Assembly: GCF_024679245.1 (NCBI RefSeq) | Contig: NC_090177.1 | Span: forward strand, 45,668,018 to 45,732,017 | Reading direction: 5' to 3' | From: Pseudorasbora parva | Taxonomy: Eukaryota; Chordata; Actinopteri; Cypriniformes; Gobionidae | DNA length: 64,000 nt | Shown here: positions 54,325 through 64,000 of the stretch, in pieces | Layout of the letters: every line of letters starts with the position of its first letter | Position numbering within the stretch: position 1 is the first letter of the stretch | Position numbers and translations under genes: made by a program | Notes under the pieces: model-generated | Databases searched by the model: none | Told to the model about the DNA's origin: nothing | Seen by the model: only the letters and a program-made list of their open reading frames with translations

Positions 54325-57300
54325 CTGGGTTGAATACTATTCCAGGTTTTCACCTGTCTTTCATTTTGTTGAGTAGAACATGGCATTGGATGGGAATCAG
54401 TATAGGATGGGACTTGATTTAATCATCAGGATTCAATTGGATTGTGAAACCTTGGTTATTAAAGGGGGGGGAACACTCAGTTTCAGTCAATCTCATGTCA
54501 ATCTTGAGTACCTATAGAGTAGTATTGCATCCTTCATATCTCCGAAAAGTCTTTAGTTTTATCATATTTATAAAAGAAATATAGGCTGTACCGAGTCTTT
54601 CTGGAAAAAACCGAGCGCCTGGAGGCGTATCGTGTGGGCGGAGCTAAAGAATGACAAGCGCGCAAAGCGGTGACGTCCTCAAGCGTGGAGAAGCCCATCT
54701 ATCTCAGCTAATACAGATAATGATCCACAATCAAATCTGAGGGAGAAATAAATTGAACAGGAGAAACGGCAACATCAGGACGTCCGTCTCTGTGGTATGT
54801 AAGTTACTGTATTTAATGGCCTCTCCACATTTCTGTGTCTTACTCGCAGTGTATGAGGACATGATTCGGTTTATGGACTATTGTATGCGACTAGACCTTA
54901 GAAGTAGCAAGCAAAACGGTTTTGCACGTCAGACTAGTGTAACGTTATACAGAGAACAGCAATGGAGTAACCGTTAGCGCATTTGAATGACGAAGCACGC
55001 GATCGTGTCGTTTACTGATGTTTACTCATGCGTCCGTAGCCAACAGCACAGACATTTGAAGCAGTTTAAGTTAACTCACCGGCTGCTTCCAAAGCAGGAC
55101 CGAACCTTTATCGCTGGGACTGCTCCGTCAAAAACACACTTCTTTGGTATGATTCGGTGAAGTCCTGACAGCAGTGGCGTGTAAATCCACTTTGAGACGC
55201 GACTGAAGCGATGCCTTGAAGCTTCCCGTCATTTCTGCGTTCAAATCGGTTCAAATGCAGCGCTGCCTTCCCGGAATGCTGTGCTGAAGCGTTGAAGTCG
55301 CTCGACGTCACCCATAGGAATAAAGAGAAGCGCGGCGCCACAAGTGTTCACGGACGACTGGATCTGCATCTGAGAGACTGTTTACGCCGTGCTCTAGTCA
55401 CGCGCGCGCGCACCCTACCGGGAGAAGAGCCCGTACGGCCCATACAAGGACCTTCCGCTCTTATTAACGTCAAGCCGACCCATACAGGAAAAAAACTCGC
55501 CGAAACTTGTGAGAAACCGGAAGGAGTATTTTTGACACAGAAATACTCCATCAAACGTCCAACATTAGTTTTTGAAACTTTGTCTATGTTTAGGATGGGA
55601 ATCCAAGTCTTTAACAGTGTAAAAAGCTCAGTATGCATGAAACAGCATTTCACCCCCCTTTAAGGCTCGTGCAGACCGGGGCAATTATCATGATAAAATG
55701 TTCATAATGTGATCATTTTCTCAAATTGTAATAAAATCGTTTGCTCATGTTATAAAAAAATTACATTATGAGAAATGTATTACTTTATAAACTCATCAAA
55801 AACATGTCATATTTTATGTACAGTTCCCTTTCAGTCGGTCACATTCGACGTACATCAGAACTGATCGACGAATTGGGATCTATTTTCAGAGACCAATCTA
55901 CTTTGAGTGATTAAAAACAAGCCAATAGACCCGCAGCACGGGTGTAAATACGGAAGTGGAATACCGCATCATTGCTTTTTACTTTAGCCAAACATTATTG
56001 CAAGTCAGTGTGGTTCGGCGAAGAGTGTTTATATTTTGAGTCAGAAAGGGATCTCTGGAAGGTATTGGAGATATGGTGCATTACAGCGGCGGCGTGAGCA
56101 TACTTCCTGTTTATAACAAAACAGCTGTTTTCACAGCTCGCTGGGCATTCTTGAGTGCTTGCAGTGGGCTGGCACTATTAAACCACTGACAGCCACGGCC
56201 ATTCCCCTGTGTGCCTCGGCACTGATAAAGAGCAGTTTTCCTTTTCTAAAAGAGCAACACGGTTTGACCCTGCGTCTTTTTCAAGATCTCATTCAAACCG
56301 TGCTTTTCTGGATGCAATGGTTTCCTATCCTCGTTTGACGGCTACGGACGCTCTCACATGTAGACATGTAACGTGGACATGTGAGATTGCGTTCGTGGTT
56401 GATTCATGTTCTCTCAGGAGAACATGGTCACGTCGGAGAGAGGCATGTCCTGCTGGCGAAGGACGCGATCGAGACGGTTCCTCCAGGGAAGCCCCACAGG
56501 GAAGACCCCCGAAGGTGTTTGATTAACGGTGTCCTTCCTGCAGGATGGGCTGGAGCGAAGGCTGTCTCCCTTCAGCCTCAAAGTGTACGTCACAGTAATA
56601 GCGTCAGTAAGCAGTAGACAGTAAATCCTTAGGTAAGCACGACTTAATCATCAGGTTCCTCAGAGGTGCAAGGAGACTAAATCCTCCTCGTTCTATCTCG
56701 GTACCCTCTTGGGATTTGTCCTGGTGCTCAGAGCACTTCAGGGTCCTCCGTTTGAGCCTTTGCAGTCTGTTGAGTTAAAAATCCTGTCCATGAAGACAGT
56801 CCTCCTGACTGCATTGGTCTCAATCAAGAGGGTAGGGGACCTGCATGCACTTTTGGTCAATGAATCGTGCCTAGAATTCAGGCCAGCCAACTCTGACGTC
56901 GTCCTGAGACCCCGGCCTGGATACTTGCCCAAGGTTCCTACTTCTCCCTTTCAGGACCAGGTGGTGAACCTGCAAACACTGCCTTCGGAGGAGGCAGACC
57001 CAGCCCTAGCGTTATGTCCCGTCCGCACTTACGTTGACCAGACTCAAAGATTTAGGACCTCACAGCAGCTCTTCGTCTGTTACAGAGGCCAGCAGAAGGG
57101 AAAGGCTGTCTCCAAGCAGAGGTTAGCCCACTGGATATTGGATGCTCTAGTCTTGGCTTACCAGTCCCAAGATGTGCCTTGCCCGTTCAGGGTACGAGCA
57201 CACTCAACAAGAAGTGTTGCTTCCTCCTCTGCATTGGCTCAAGGTGCTTTGCTGACAGACATATGTAGAGCTGCGGAATGGGCGACAGCTAACACATTCG

Positions 57301-59697
57301 CTAGATTCTATAGCCTCAGTGTAGAGCCGGTATCTTCCCGCATCCTCACCCCCAGTGGCGAGTAGTGCTAAGTCTTGGGTCGGCTTGCAACGCCAGTCCC
57401 GCCCTCTGGGCCAGATACGTGCATCTATTCTCTCCAGTTGTGTTCTCCAGAAACGGCTTACTCTGTCAAGCTCCTCCGTCACCCCATCAGTGTCAGACAT
57501 TGCTGCCGTCTAACGCTAGGGCTCCCTTTCCCTGGACAGAGCCCGCTCTGTCGTCTCTGGGCGTGTTCTTTCCCCACTGGGACCAGGTTTGATCCACCCA
57601 GAGACTGCCATAGGTAGTACTACCCGGTAGGTTAGTCCTTGTGTGTATTCGCCACCTCTCCATCCACTGAAGGACGTGGCTCCACAGCGTGCCATCTCCC
57701 TGAGACGGGCTCGCTTCCCTAGCGTAATCTAATAGTCACTAGTCTCGCCTCCTCAGTTGAAAAGCAATGATGCGGTATTCCACTTCCGTATTTATACCCA
57801 AGCTGCGGGGCAGTGCGTGGAATGCGTGAACCGTGAACAGATCAGAAACCCCCATCTACTGTCAGGGAGTGAATTTGCACATTCACTCAACGCATCACAA
57901 GTGAAAATCGCTTGGGTATGAACACAACACTTGTGGGTAGTTCAACCCGCAAGTCTTAATGCTCAATTCAGATTTTTTGCTCAGATCTGATTTTTTGTTT
58001 GGCTGTTCACATTGCCTTTTAAAATGTGTCCTATATCTGATTCCAGTGTGAACTGTTTGAGGTTTCAAACTAACTCGCATGTGCAAAAGAACAATATCAA
58101 TGACATCAGACACAGCGCGCTGCTGCACTAAAGTTTGGGGGGTTATAGAGGAAGTAAGCACTTTCGCTTTTATTTAAAAATGTTTGCATAATGGAAGCCA
58201 TAACATTAATGAGCAGGTGCTGAAGAGGAGAAGAACGAAAAGAAAGAGAGCAAAATTGGTTATTTTGGCCTTTTGTCACCTTTCTTTGGGACTGAAGCCA
58301 CGTTTTTCTGTCCCCGTTCTTCCATTTCGTGTGCTATTTTTTTTTTAACGGAGCGGTTACGGTAGGCTCCTTCTAGTTTAGCTTTAATTGAAGTATCTCC
58401 CCATATACTAATTAGGTCTAACACCTCACTCGCCCTCCACTGACTTGCTCCATCGCTGTTCTCCATATCTAGTCATGTTTTTAATGTTACTGTCTGTGTC
58501 TGTGTCTGTGTCTAGGGCTAACTCGCCGGGGCATAATTGTGACAAATGTCAACATAGATTGATGTAAAAGTCGCATCAAATCTGCTTGGTTGTTCACACT
58601 GCGGCCGCATTGAAAAAAAATCAGATCTTGGTCTGATTCAGGACCACATATGTATGTGGTCTAAATCTGATTTGAAAAAATCAGATCTGGGCTAGATTTG
58701 AGTGTTCACACTACCTCTGAAGAACTTGACCCCAAAGAAATCAGATTTGGGCCACTTTTGCCTGCAGTGTGAACGGGGCCAAAGATGCATCGAAAAACGC
58801 TGCCGATAAGCGTGCATGATAATCATCCCGGTGTGTATGAGGCTTTAGATTATTGTGAAGTAATTTCGGAAGTGGAGAAAGTTATTATAAGTTAATGAAA
58901 GACTATGAAACTCCAGACACAGAATGGAGCGATCACACTAGTCAAACAATCCAGACTTTGGGAGTCAAATGTGCTCGGGCACACCCTAAATGTCCTCTCC
59001 TGGATTGGCATTTAGTTGCTTTTAAAATGTACTCGTGAATGTGAACAGGGGTAACTCTAATGTTAGGGAACTACTGCGAGTTGATCTTGAGGAGGAATTT
59101 CAAGTATCAGACTGGAAAGCGGCACGTGAGACAAACACCATTCTCCTTAGCAGGTAGACAGAAAGTAGAAAGTGAACGCAGGTATAAAATGATTTCTAAT
59201 TTATCAAGCTTCTGCAACAGATAAAAGCTCAGGGGGAACACTAATGTCCAACAGTTTTAGTCGGGTGTTTTGCCTGGAATTGGGAAAGCTGTTCTCTTGC
59301 TCGCTGCAACCAGGGCCTAAGGTCTGCTTATTTTGCCTTACTATGGAAAATGTTCACTATAGACTCTAAACCATGAGAAGTCTAGTTGCTTTTGGTTCCA
59401 TTTTGTCAGAACCTACCTGGAAGTCCTCAAAAGAGATGTGCCAGTCGTTGGCATTGTCCTTCTCTGAGTGGGGCGCCAGCTGAGGGTAGTAGGAACTGCT
59501 TACAGATTCACAGCGGTACGAGTACTCGGACGGGGCATAGATGTGACGGCTGCCATTGAAGGAGGCCATTTTCCCATCATACTCTAGCTGAACCCGATCC
59601 ATGGTGAACCAATGGCGTGCAGAAACCTTGTAGTGACGCCGGTTCATTACAAATCTGAAGAGGATATAGAACACAGTCAAGCCCAGCAGACAGACAG

Positions 59698-59778
<81 letters not shown>

Positions 59779-62700
59779 AAGAGAAAAAAAGACACTTACA
59801 TAAGCTTGAATGAACGGTAATCCAGGACATCTTCATAATTCAGAACCAACCTGTATTTCGAGAGAAAATTCACCAGTGAAATACTGTGCTTCATCAACTG
59901 CAAACATTAAAAGCCATGACACACCTTGCTGGCATCAAACAACTAGCAACGGCAAAAGCAACGTTGTCGCCTTTCTTCACCCTCCATCTGGACCAAAAAG
60001 GTTTGACTGGAGAACACTGCAAAGACTACGGCCTAGACGAAATGCACAGTTTTCTGAAAAGTATTTTCTTTTGGTCACAGTGGTCTGTGCTGCACAAGGT
60101 ATGTATAGACCAGAGGCAGCATTTGCAAGTGACTGGCTGTGTCAGAAATCACATTCTCTCTTGAGTTGGTACTTATTCTGAATAAGTAATTACTTCACAA
60201 CTGCTAAAAAAGTGTTCTATATAGTATGCGTGTTTTTAGTATGAATGTGATCTGGATGTGCTTCATTCACCATGTTGTTAATGTCATGTGACCTACAAGC
60301 ACCAGTTACGTCGCTTACGTCAGTTATGTCACGGGACAGTAAACTGTCCATCTTATGCACACTTCAGAATCTCGCCGGCAAGAAGTAGCTCATCCAGGTA
60401 CTTTTTGCCTACTCTTTTATGTCTCTTTTTAAGTACTGTGAATTCAGACACTTCTTTTGTCAAGTACTGTTTTTCACCTAATGATGTTTTATTAACAAAG
60501 TTCTGGAGGAGCACGTTCAGAAAATTAACATGAGTAGAGAGCACTCAGTCAATCAACGATAAGCTATATATATATACACACTATACAGTATTGTTCAAAA
60601 TAATAGCAGTACAATGTGACTAACCAGAATAATCAAGGTTTTTAGTATATTTTTTATTGCTACGTGGCAAACAAGTTACCAGTAGGTTCAGTAGATTGTC
60701 AGAAAACAAATGAGACCCAGCATTCATGATATGCACGCTCTTAGGGCTGTGCAATTGGGCAATTAGTTGAAAGGGGTGTGTTCAAAAAAATAGCAGTGTC
60801 TACCTTTGACTGTACAAACTCAAAACTATTTTGTACAAACATTTTTTTGTTCTGTGATTTAGCAATCCTGTGAATCACTAAACTAATATTTAGTTGTATG
60901 ACCACAGTTTTTTTAAACTGCTTGACATCTGTGTGGCATGGAGTCAACCAACTTGTGGCACCTCTCAGCTGTTATTCCACTCCATGATTCTTTAACAACA
61001 TTCCACAATTCATTCACATTTCTTGGTTTTGCTTCAGAAACAGCATTTTTGATATCACCCCACAAGTTCTCAATTGGATTAAGGTCTGGAGATTGGGCTG
61101 GCCACTCCATAACATTAATTTTGTTGGTTTGGAACCAAGACTTTGCCCGTTTACTAGTGTGTTTTGGGTCATTGTCTTGTTGAAACAACCGTTTCAAGGG
61201 CATGTCCTCTTCAGCATAGGGCAACATGACCTCTTCAAGTATTTTAACATATGCAAACTGATCCATGATCCCTGGTATGCGATAAATAGGCCCAACACCA
61301 TAGTAGGAGAAACATGCCCATATCATGATGCTTGCACCTCCATGCTTCACTGTCTTCACTGTGTACTGTGGCTTGAATTCAGAGTTTGGGGGTCGTCTCA
61401 CAAACTGCCTGTGGCCCTTGGACCCAAAAAGAACAATTTTACTCTCATCAGTCCACAAAATGTTCCTCCATTTCTCTTTAGGCCAGTTGATGTGTTCTTT
61501 GGCAAATTGTAACCTCTTCTGCACATGCCTTTTTTTAACAGAGGGACTTTGCGGGGGATTCTTGAAAATAGATTAGCTTCACACAGACGTCTTCTAACTG
61601 TCACAGTACTTACAGGTAACTCCAGACTGTCTTTGATCATCCTGGAGGTGATCATTGGCTGAGCCTTTGCCATTCTGGTTATTCTTCTATCCATTTTGAT
61701 GGTTGTCTTCCGTTTTCTTCCACGTCTCTCTGGTTTTGCTCTCCATTTTAAGGCATTGGAGATCATTTTAGCTGAACAGCCTATCATTTTTTGCACCTCT
61801 TTATAGGTTTTCCCCTCTCTAATCAACTTTTTAATCAAAGTACGCTGTTCTTCTGAACAATGTCTTGAACGACCCATTTTCCTCAGCTTTCAAATGCATG
61901 TTCAACAAGTGTTGGCTTCATCCTTAAATAGGGGCCACCTGATTCACACCGGTTTCTTCACAAAATTGATGACCTCAGTGATTGAATGCCACACTGCTAT
62001 TTTTTTGAACACACCCCTTTCAACTAATTCAACTAATTGCCCAATTGCACAGCCCTAAGAGCGTGCATATCATGAATGCTGGGTCTCATTTGTTTTCTGA
62101 GAATCTACTGAACCTACTGGTAACTTGTTTGCCACGTAGCAATAAAAAAATATACGAAAAACCTTGATTATTCTGGTTAGTCACATTGTACTGCTATTAT
62201 TTTGAACAATACTGTATATCTTCTCGTTGATTGGCTGAATGCTCTCTCCTCATGTTAATTTTCTGAACGTGCTCCTCCAGAACTTTGAACGTGTTCCTCC
62301 AGAACGTATTTGGCGTGCTGATGGGAGGACTCCAAGCTCTGAATTTGGCCCAAACTGAGTATAGAAGGGGTTAGAAGTAGAAGTGTGGAGGAGGGGTGGT
62401 GTAGGGATGCTGATAAACTGTCAATGAAAAGAGGTAAGACTGCTGTGTGTATATTATTTATATTTATATTATATTATTTATAGCAGTCTTACCTCTCAAA
62501 TATGCATAAAGCTTTACTCCCTCTAATTATACGTAAGTGTGAACTCGTAAACTACTATATATAGTAGGGAAGTATGCGATTTCGGATGCAGCTGAAGTCA
62601 TTCATTAGACCACTTCATTCAAAAACACACTGATTCAATCAGAAATGAAAACATCTGTGTTGCTCGGAGAGGTGCAACTGTGGACTTCCTTGGAACTATT

Positions 62701-63805
62701 TTCGTTGGACAGTATTCTTAGTCTAAGATGTAATTCACCTAATGTTAACTTCTAGATTATTGAATGGTTGCATAAAATCCATATCACAATTACAATCGTG
62801 CATAGGTTATTATTCGGGAAAACAGAACCCTTGTATTGCTTGGCTATATCCTGTTTTTAACTTTACAACATTTAAAGGGGTGGCTGCATGCGATTTGACT
62901 TTTTTAACTTTAGTTAGTGTGTAATGTCGCTGCTTGAGCATAAACAGTCTCTGCAAAGTTACAGCGCTGAAAGTTCACTGCAAACGGAGATATTGTCGTT
63001 TAAAGTTACGGCAGTTTATTGCCTTCAAAAATGGCCGGTTTGGACTACAACGAGTTTCTTCCTGGGTTGGTGAAATCATAAACCCTCGCTAGTCTCCGCA
63101 AATGTGACTTCTGCCCGTAATGGGAAGGGGCGTGGCGTTTCTGGCAACCTGTGCTTGGCTCTTCAGCCAATAAAAATACAGGAAACTACATTTGGCCATC
63201 TGACCAATCTAAGACCATTGCGTTTTTCAGAGGGAGGGGCTTCGTATAAGCAGGAAGCAAACGAGCCATTCAAAGCACAGACAGCGGTGTGGAATAAAGG
63301 GAGAATAGAAGAAAAATAAAGCATTTAAAAAAAAAAATATTAAGACATGTTATACTGCGCCCCATAAACACAACCAAGCCTAGAAAAAAAACAATGAACC
63401 ACCCCTTTAAGGAGAAAACACTTAGCAAACAATGGAGTTGACTGATGAATTAAAGCATATTAAAATACCACATATAAACAACATTAATAACTTGATGTTC
63501 ACCACATGGGATCATTAGTTAGAGCAGCTGGGCACTATTTACCGGGAGTGAGTCTCATTGCAGGAGGATCCAGACAGGTTGGGTGTCACTCCTTTACCAA
63601 AGGTTTTGGAGGTAAGGTCATGCCTCTCCCACTTTCCGGAGCGATACTGGCTGACCACCACTGTCTCAGCCCACAGGAGGATGCAGGTGGAGCCCTTCTC
63701 CTTAAACTCCACAGGCGGATTGGGAGCGGAAGGTTCCTCACGGCGAGACTGCAGGAGGGATCGAGACCACACAGTGTGCACCGCTGGAGACGCCTCCTCA
63801 ATCAC
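54005..63805 (-). CDS. atp6ap1: V-ATPase accessory subunit 1 (Ac45), 3' part
   Basis: Accessory glycoprotein of the V0 sector of the vacuolar H+-ATPase; it helps assembly and sorting of the pump in ER/Golgi, lysosomes and secretory granules. Exons 63543-63805, 59800-59850, 59417-59654 and 54005-54214 have GT-AG borders and join in frame to 253 residues plus stop. The luminal domain shows [12 protein letters not shown] and [14 protein letters not shown], then [18 protein letters not shown], a single membrane span ([18 protein letters not shown]) and a cytosolic tail ending [19 protein letters not shown]. Candidate N-glycosylation sites are NET and NGS. The signal peptide and N-terminal half lie beyond the window. 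A teleost duplicate (a or b, or an atp6ap1-like paralogue) cannot be told apart here. Confidence 0.93.
54219..54320. repeat. (GA)n microsatellite beside atp6ap1 last exon
   Basis: AG repeat starting 5 bp upstream (in transcript sense) of the last-exon acceptor, so the pyrimidine tract of the splice acceptor on the - strand is this CT repeat. Confidence 0.95.
54463..55659. mobile_element. 1.2-kb TTAA-flanked non-autonomous element
   Basis: TTAA at 54459-54462 and 55660-55663 bracket agggggggg and cccccct ends. A longer imperfect inverted repeat is likely (aacactcagtttcag with complement around 55640). The interior has no transposase. TTAA duplication suggests Kolobok or piggyBac type. Confidence 0.65.
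55820..57830 (+). mobile_element. third DIRS-like element, internally deleted
   Basis: Inverted repeats of about 50 bp pair 55930-55980 with 57760-57812 (cggaagtggaataccgcatc and its complement). The + strand keeps a short RT N-terminal piece ([20 protein letters not shown], near 56420-56500) that jumps to a tyrosine recombinase. Gag, RT core and RNase H are absent. Located in an atp6ap1 intron. Confidence 0.8.
56709..57365 (+). CDS. DIRS tyrosine recombinase catalytic domain, open frame
   Basis: 218 codons, uninterrupted, covering the catalytic domain: [16 protein letters not shown] (first Arg), [19 protein letters not shown] (H-x-x-R), [15 protein letters not shown] (Trp and Tyr). It ends shortly after as in full-length copies. 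The N-terminal DNA-binding part upstream (56540-56700) is frame-shifted, so a full enzyme is not encoded. The Met used here is simply the first in frame. Confidence 0.85.
   Translation: MGFVLVLRALQGPPFEPLQSVELKILSMKTVLLTALVSIKRVGDLHALLVNESCLEFRPANSDVVLRPRPGYLPKVPTSPFQDQVVNLQTLPSEEADPALALCPVRTYVDQTQRFRTSQQLFVCYRGQQKGKAVSKQRLAHWILDALVLAYQSQDVPCPFRVRAHSTRSVASSSALAQGALLTDICRAAEWATANTFARFYSLSVEPVSSRILTPSGE
57940..58790 (-). mobile_element. Harbinger-like element remnant
   Basis: The right end ccagtgtgaacggggcc-type terminus (58767-58782) is complementary in part to ggctgttcacattgcc near 58001-58016, and atctgatt motifs abound at both sides. It carries a Myb/SANT-like frame. Left boundary and target duplication are not clear. 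Confidence 0.55.
58260..58466 (-). pseudogene. Myb/SANT-like domain protein fragment
   Basis: 68-codon - strand frame: [20 protein letters not shown] then [20 protein letters not shown], the trihelix/Myb-like DNA-binding domain found in the accessory protein of PIF/Harbinger transposons and in related domesticated vertebrate genes. It ends soon after the domain, so it is truncated. Confidence 0.65.
58791..59416. other. atp6ap1 intron, no recognised element
   Basis: No gene, terminal repeat or RNA motif seen. Confidence 0.4.
59417..59654 (-). CDS. atp6ap1: atp6ap1 exon with luminal core
   Basis: Encodes [18 protein letters not shown] through ISFEDFQ; 238 bp; acceptor cttcag, donor gtaggt. 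Confidence 0.95.
59700..59775. repeat. (GT)n microsatellite in atp6ap1 intron
   Basis: Long GT run between two close exons; the His-Thr frames across it are artefacts. Confidence 0.95.
59800..59850 (-). CDS. atp6ap1: atp6ap1 51-bp exon
   Basis: Encodes (R)[16 protein letters not shown](I); acceptor atacag, donor gtaagt. The residues align with the RLSLTYE-type segment of vertebrate ATP6AP1 and keep the frame between neighbours. Confidence 0.9.
60496..60559 (+). repeat. 64-bp inverted repeat, left arm
   Basis: caaagttctggaggagcacg start; complement of 62224-62287 with about three mismatches. Confidence 0.9.
60586..62214 (-). mobile_element. Tc1-like transposon copy B, long TIRs
   Basis: 1,629 bp, near-identical to 48412-50043. 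Outer ends cagtattgttcaaaataata; TA at 60584-60585 and 62215-62216. TIRs about 215 bp. Confidence 0.95.
60913..61877 (-). pseudogene. Tc1-like transposase, copy B
   Basis: Starts [19 protein letters not shown] with an intact HTH ([19 protein letters not shown]), then loses frame near 61530 because the A run has seven bases where copy A has eight (LLKKG instead of LLKKR). The catalytic half (61524-60913) is open, with [16 protein letters not shown] and DLNPIENLW. The single-base deletion is the only obvious lesion. Confidence 0.93.
62224..62287 (-). repeat. 64-bp inverted repeat, right arm
   Basis: Complement of 60496-60559; ends gctcctccagaactttg. Confidence 0.9.
62876..63406. mobile_element. 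531-bp TTAA-flanked MITE
   Basis: Ends aggggtggctgcatg and (complement) aggggtggttcattg are inverted repeats; TTAA at 62872-62875 and 63407-63410. Non-coding. Confidence 0.8.
63543..63805 (-). CDS. atp6ap1: atp6ap1 exon, most 5' in window
   Basis: Encodes [18 protein letters not shown] to [10 protein letters not shown]; 263 bp; acceptor ctcag before 63805, donor gtaaat. Contains [11 protein letters not shown], the usual luminal beta-strand stretch. Confidence 0.88.
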
Positions 63806-64000
63806 CTGAGACACACACAAGCCACCACAAATTACCTTCACTGGTGCGACACAATCACACAACAATGGTGCAACATGCCTAATTAATATAGTAAAAGTTT
63901 CCACTGCGGCTACAGGTATTGTATGCATGTCTTATCACCTGTGCTCATGCAGCTGCACACGATTGGCCAAACAATGTCATACATTTGCTCGACATTAAAG

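Larger units (their letters stand above)
60135..62592. mobile_element. foldback MITE split by Tc1-like copy B
   Basis: Left end ggctgtgtcagaaatcac and right end gtatgcgatttcggatgcag are imperfect inverted repeats, as in the 13018-13300 copy. Near the centre, arms 60496-60559 and 62224-62287 are almost perfect 64-bp complements. The Tc1-like copy B occupies the loop. Confidence 0.75.

Noticed and set aside
55292..55663. 123-codon + strand frame inside the TTAA element
   Set aside because: No domain; antisense is equally open (55348-55653). The element is non-autonomous.
59366..59836. 156-codon - strand frame read as one ORF
   Set aside because: It runs through an intronic GT repeat; only 59417-59654 is exon, as shown by splice sites and frame.
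1..64000. tRNA, rRNA or snRNA genes
   Set aside because: No cloverleaf with A/B boxes or other conserved RNA core was recognised by eye; a tRNAscan or Rfam search could still find one.

Overview
The window is vertebrate genomic DNA, almost certainly from a teleost and most likely a cyprinid. Two intron-split host genes are recognisable: a complete cardiac/slow-type troponin C gene (tnnc1, + strand) and the 3' half of a V-ATPase accessory subunit gene (atp6ap1/Ac45, - strand). They sit in a dense field of fish-type transposons: Tc1/mariner, hAT, CACTA-like, TTAA-flanked and Harbinger-like DNA elements, DIRS-type tyrosine-recombinase retrotransposons, Ty3/gypsy, L2-like and L1-like LINEs. There is no bacterial gene content, CRISPR array or operon.

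Layout: 1-4653 holds an internally deleted Ty3/gypsy element with both LTRs (- strand), inserted in one of two ~100-bp direct repeats. 4815-7600 holds a 5'-truncated L1-like insertion and an L2-like LINE tail. 8810-10811 holds a TA microsatellite, two decayed Tc1-like fragments and a MITE. 14480-19727 is a nearly full-length DIRS element (- strand) sitting inside an L2-like LINE that resumes at 19728. 21740-26700 is a second DIRS-like element (+ strand), rearranged, with a minisatellite in its leader and an LTR-element fragment inside it.

Host genes: tnnc1 has six coding exons between 27419 and 51228. Joined, they give exactly 161 codons plus stop. Its introns 1, 2, 3 and 5 are swollen by nested transposons, while intron 4 is only 85 bp. 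It is followed tail-to-tail by atp6ap1, whose last four coding exons (63805 down to 54005) give 253 residues ending in a single membrane span and short cytosolic tail. The 5' half of atp6ap1 lies beyond the right edge. Its introns carry a TTAA-flanked element, a third DIRS copy, a Harbinger-like element with a Myb/SANT-like ORF, and a foldback element split by a Tc1-like transposon.

Most supportable novelty is in transposon architecture. Several insertions can be read to the base from their target-site duplications. Two ~1.63-kb Tc1-like copies are inactivated by different lesions. Non-autonomous CACTG/CACTC-ended elements show 2-bp duplications, and inverted-repeat structures recur. No new host pathway or defence system is evident. 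Clade names for transposons are my recognition from protein motifs and termini, not database matches.
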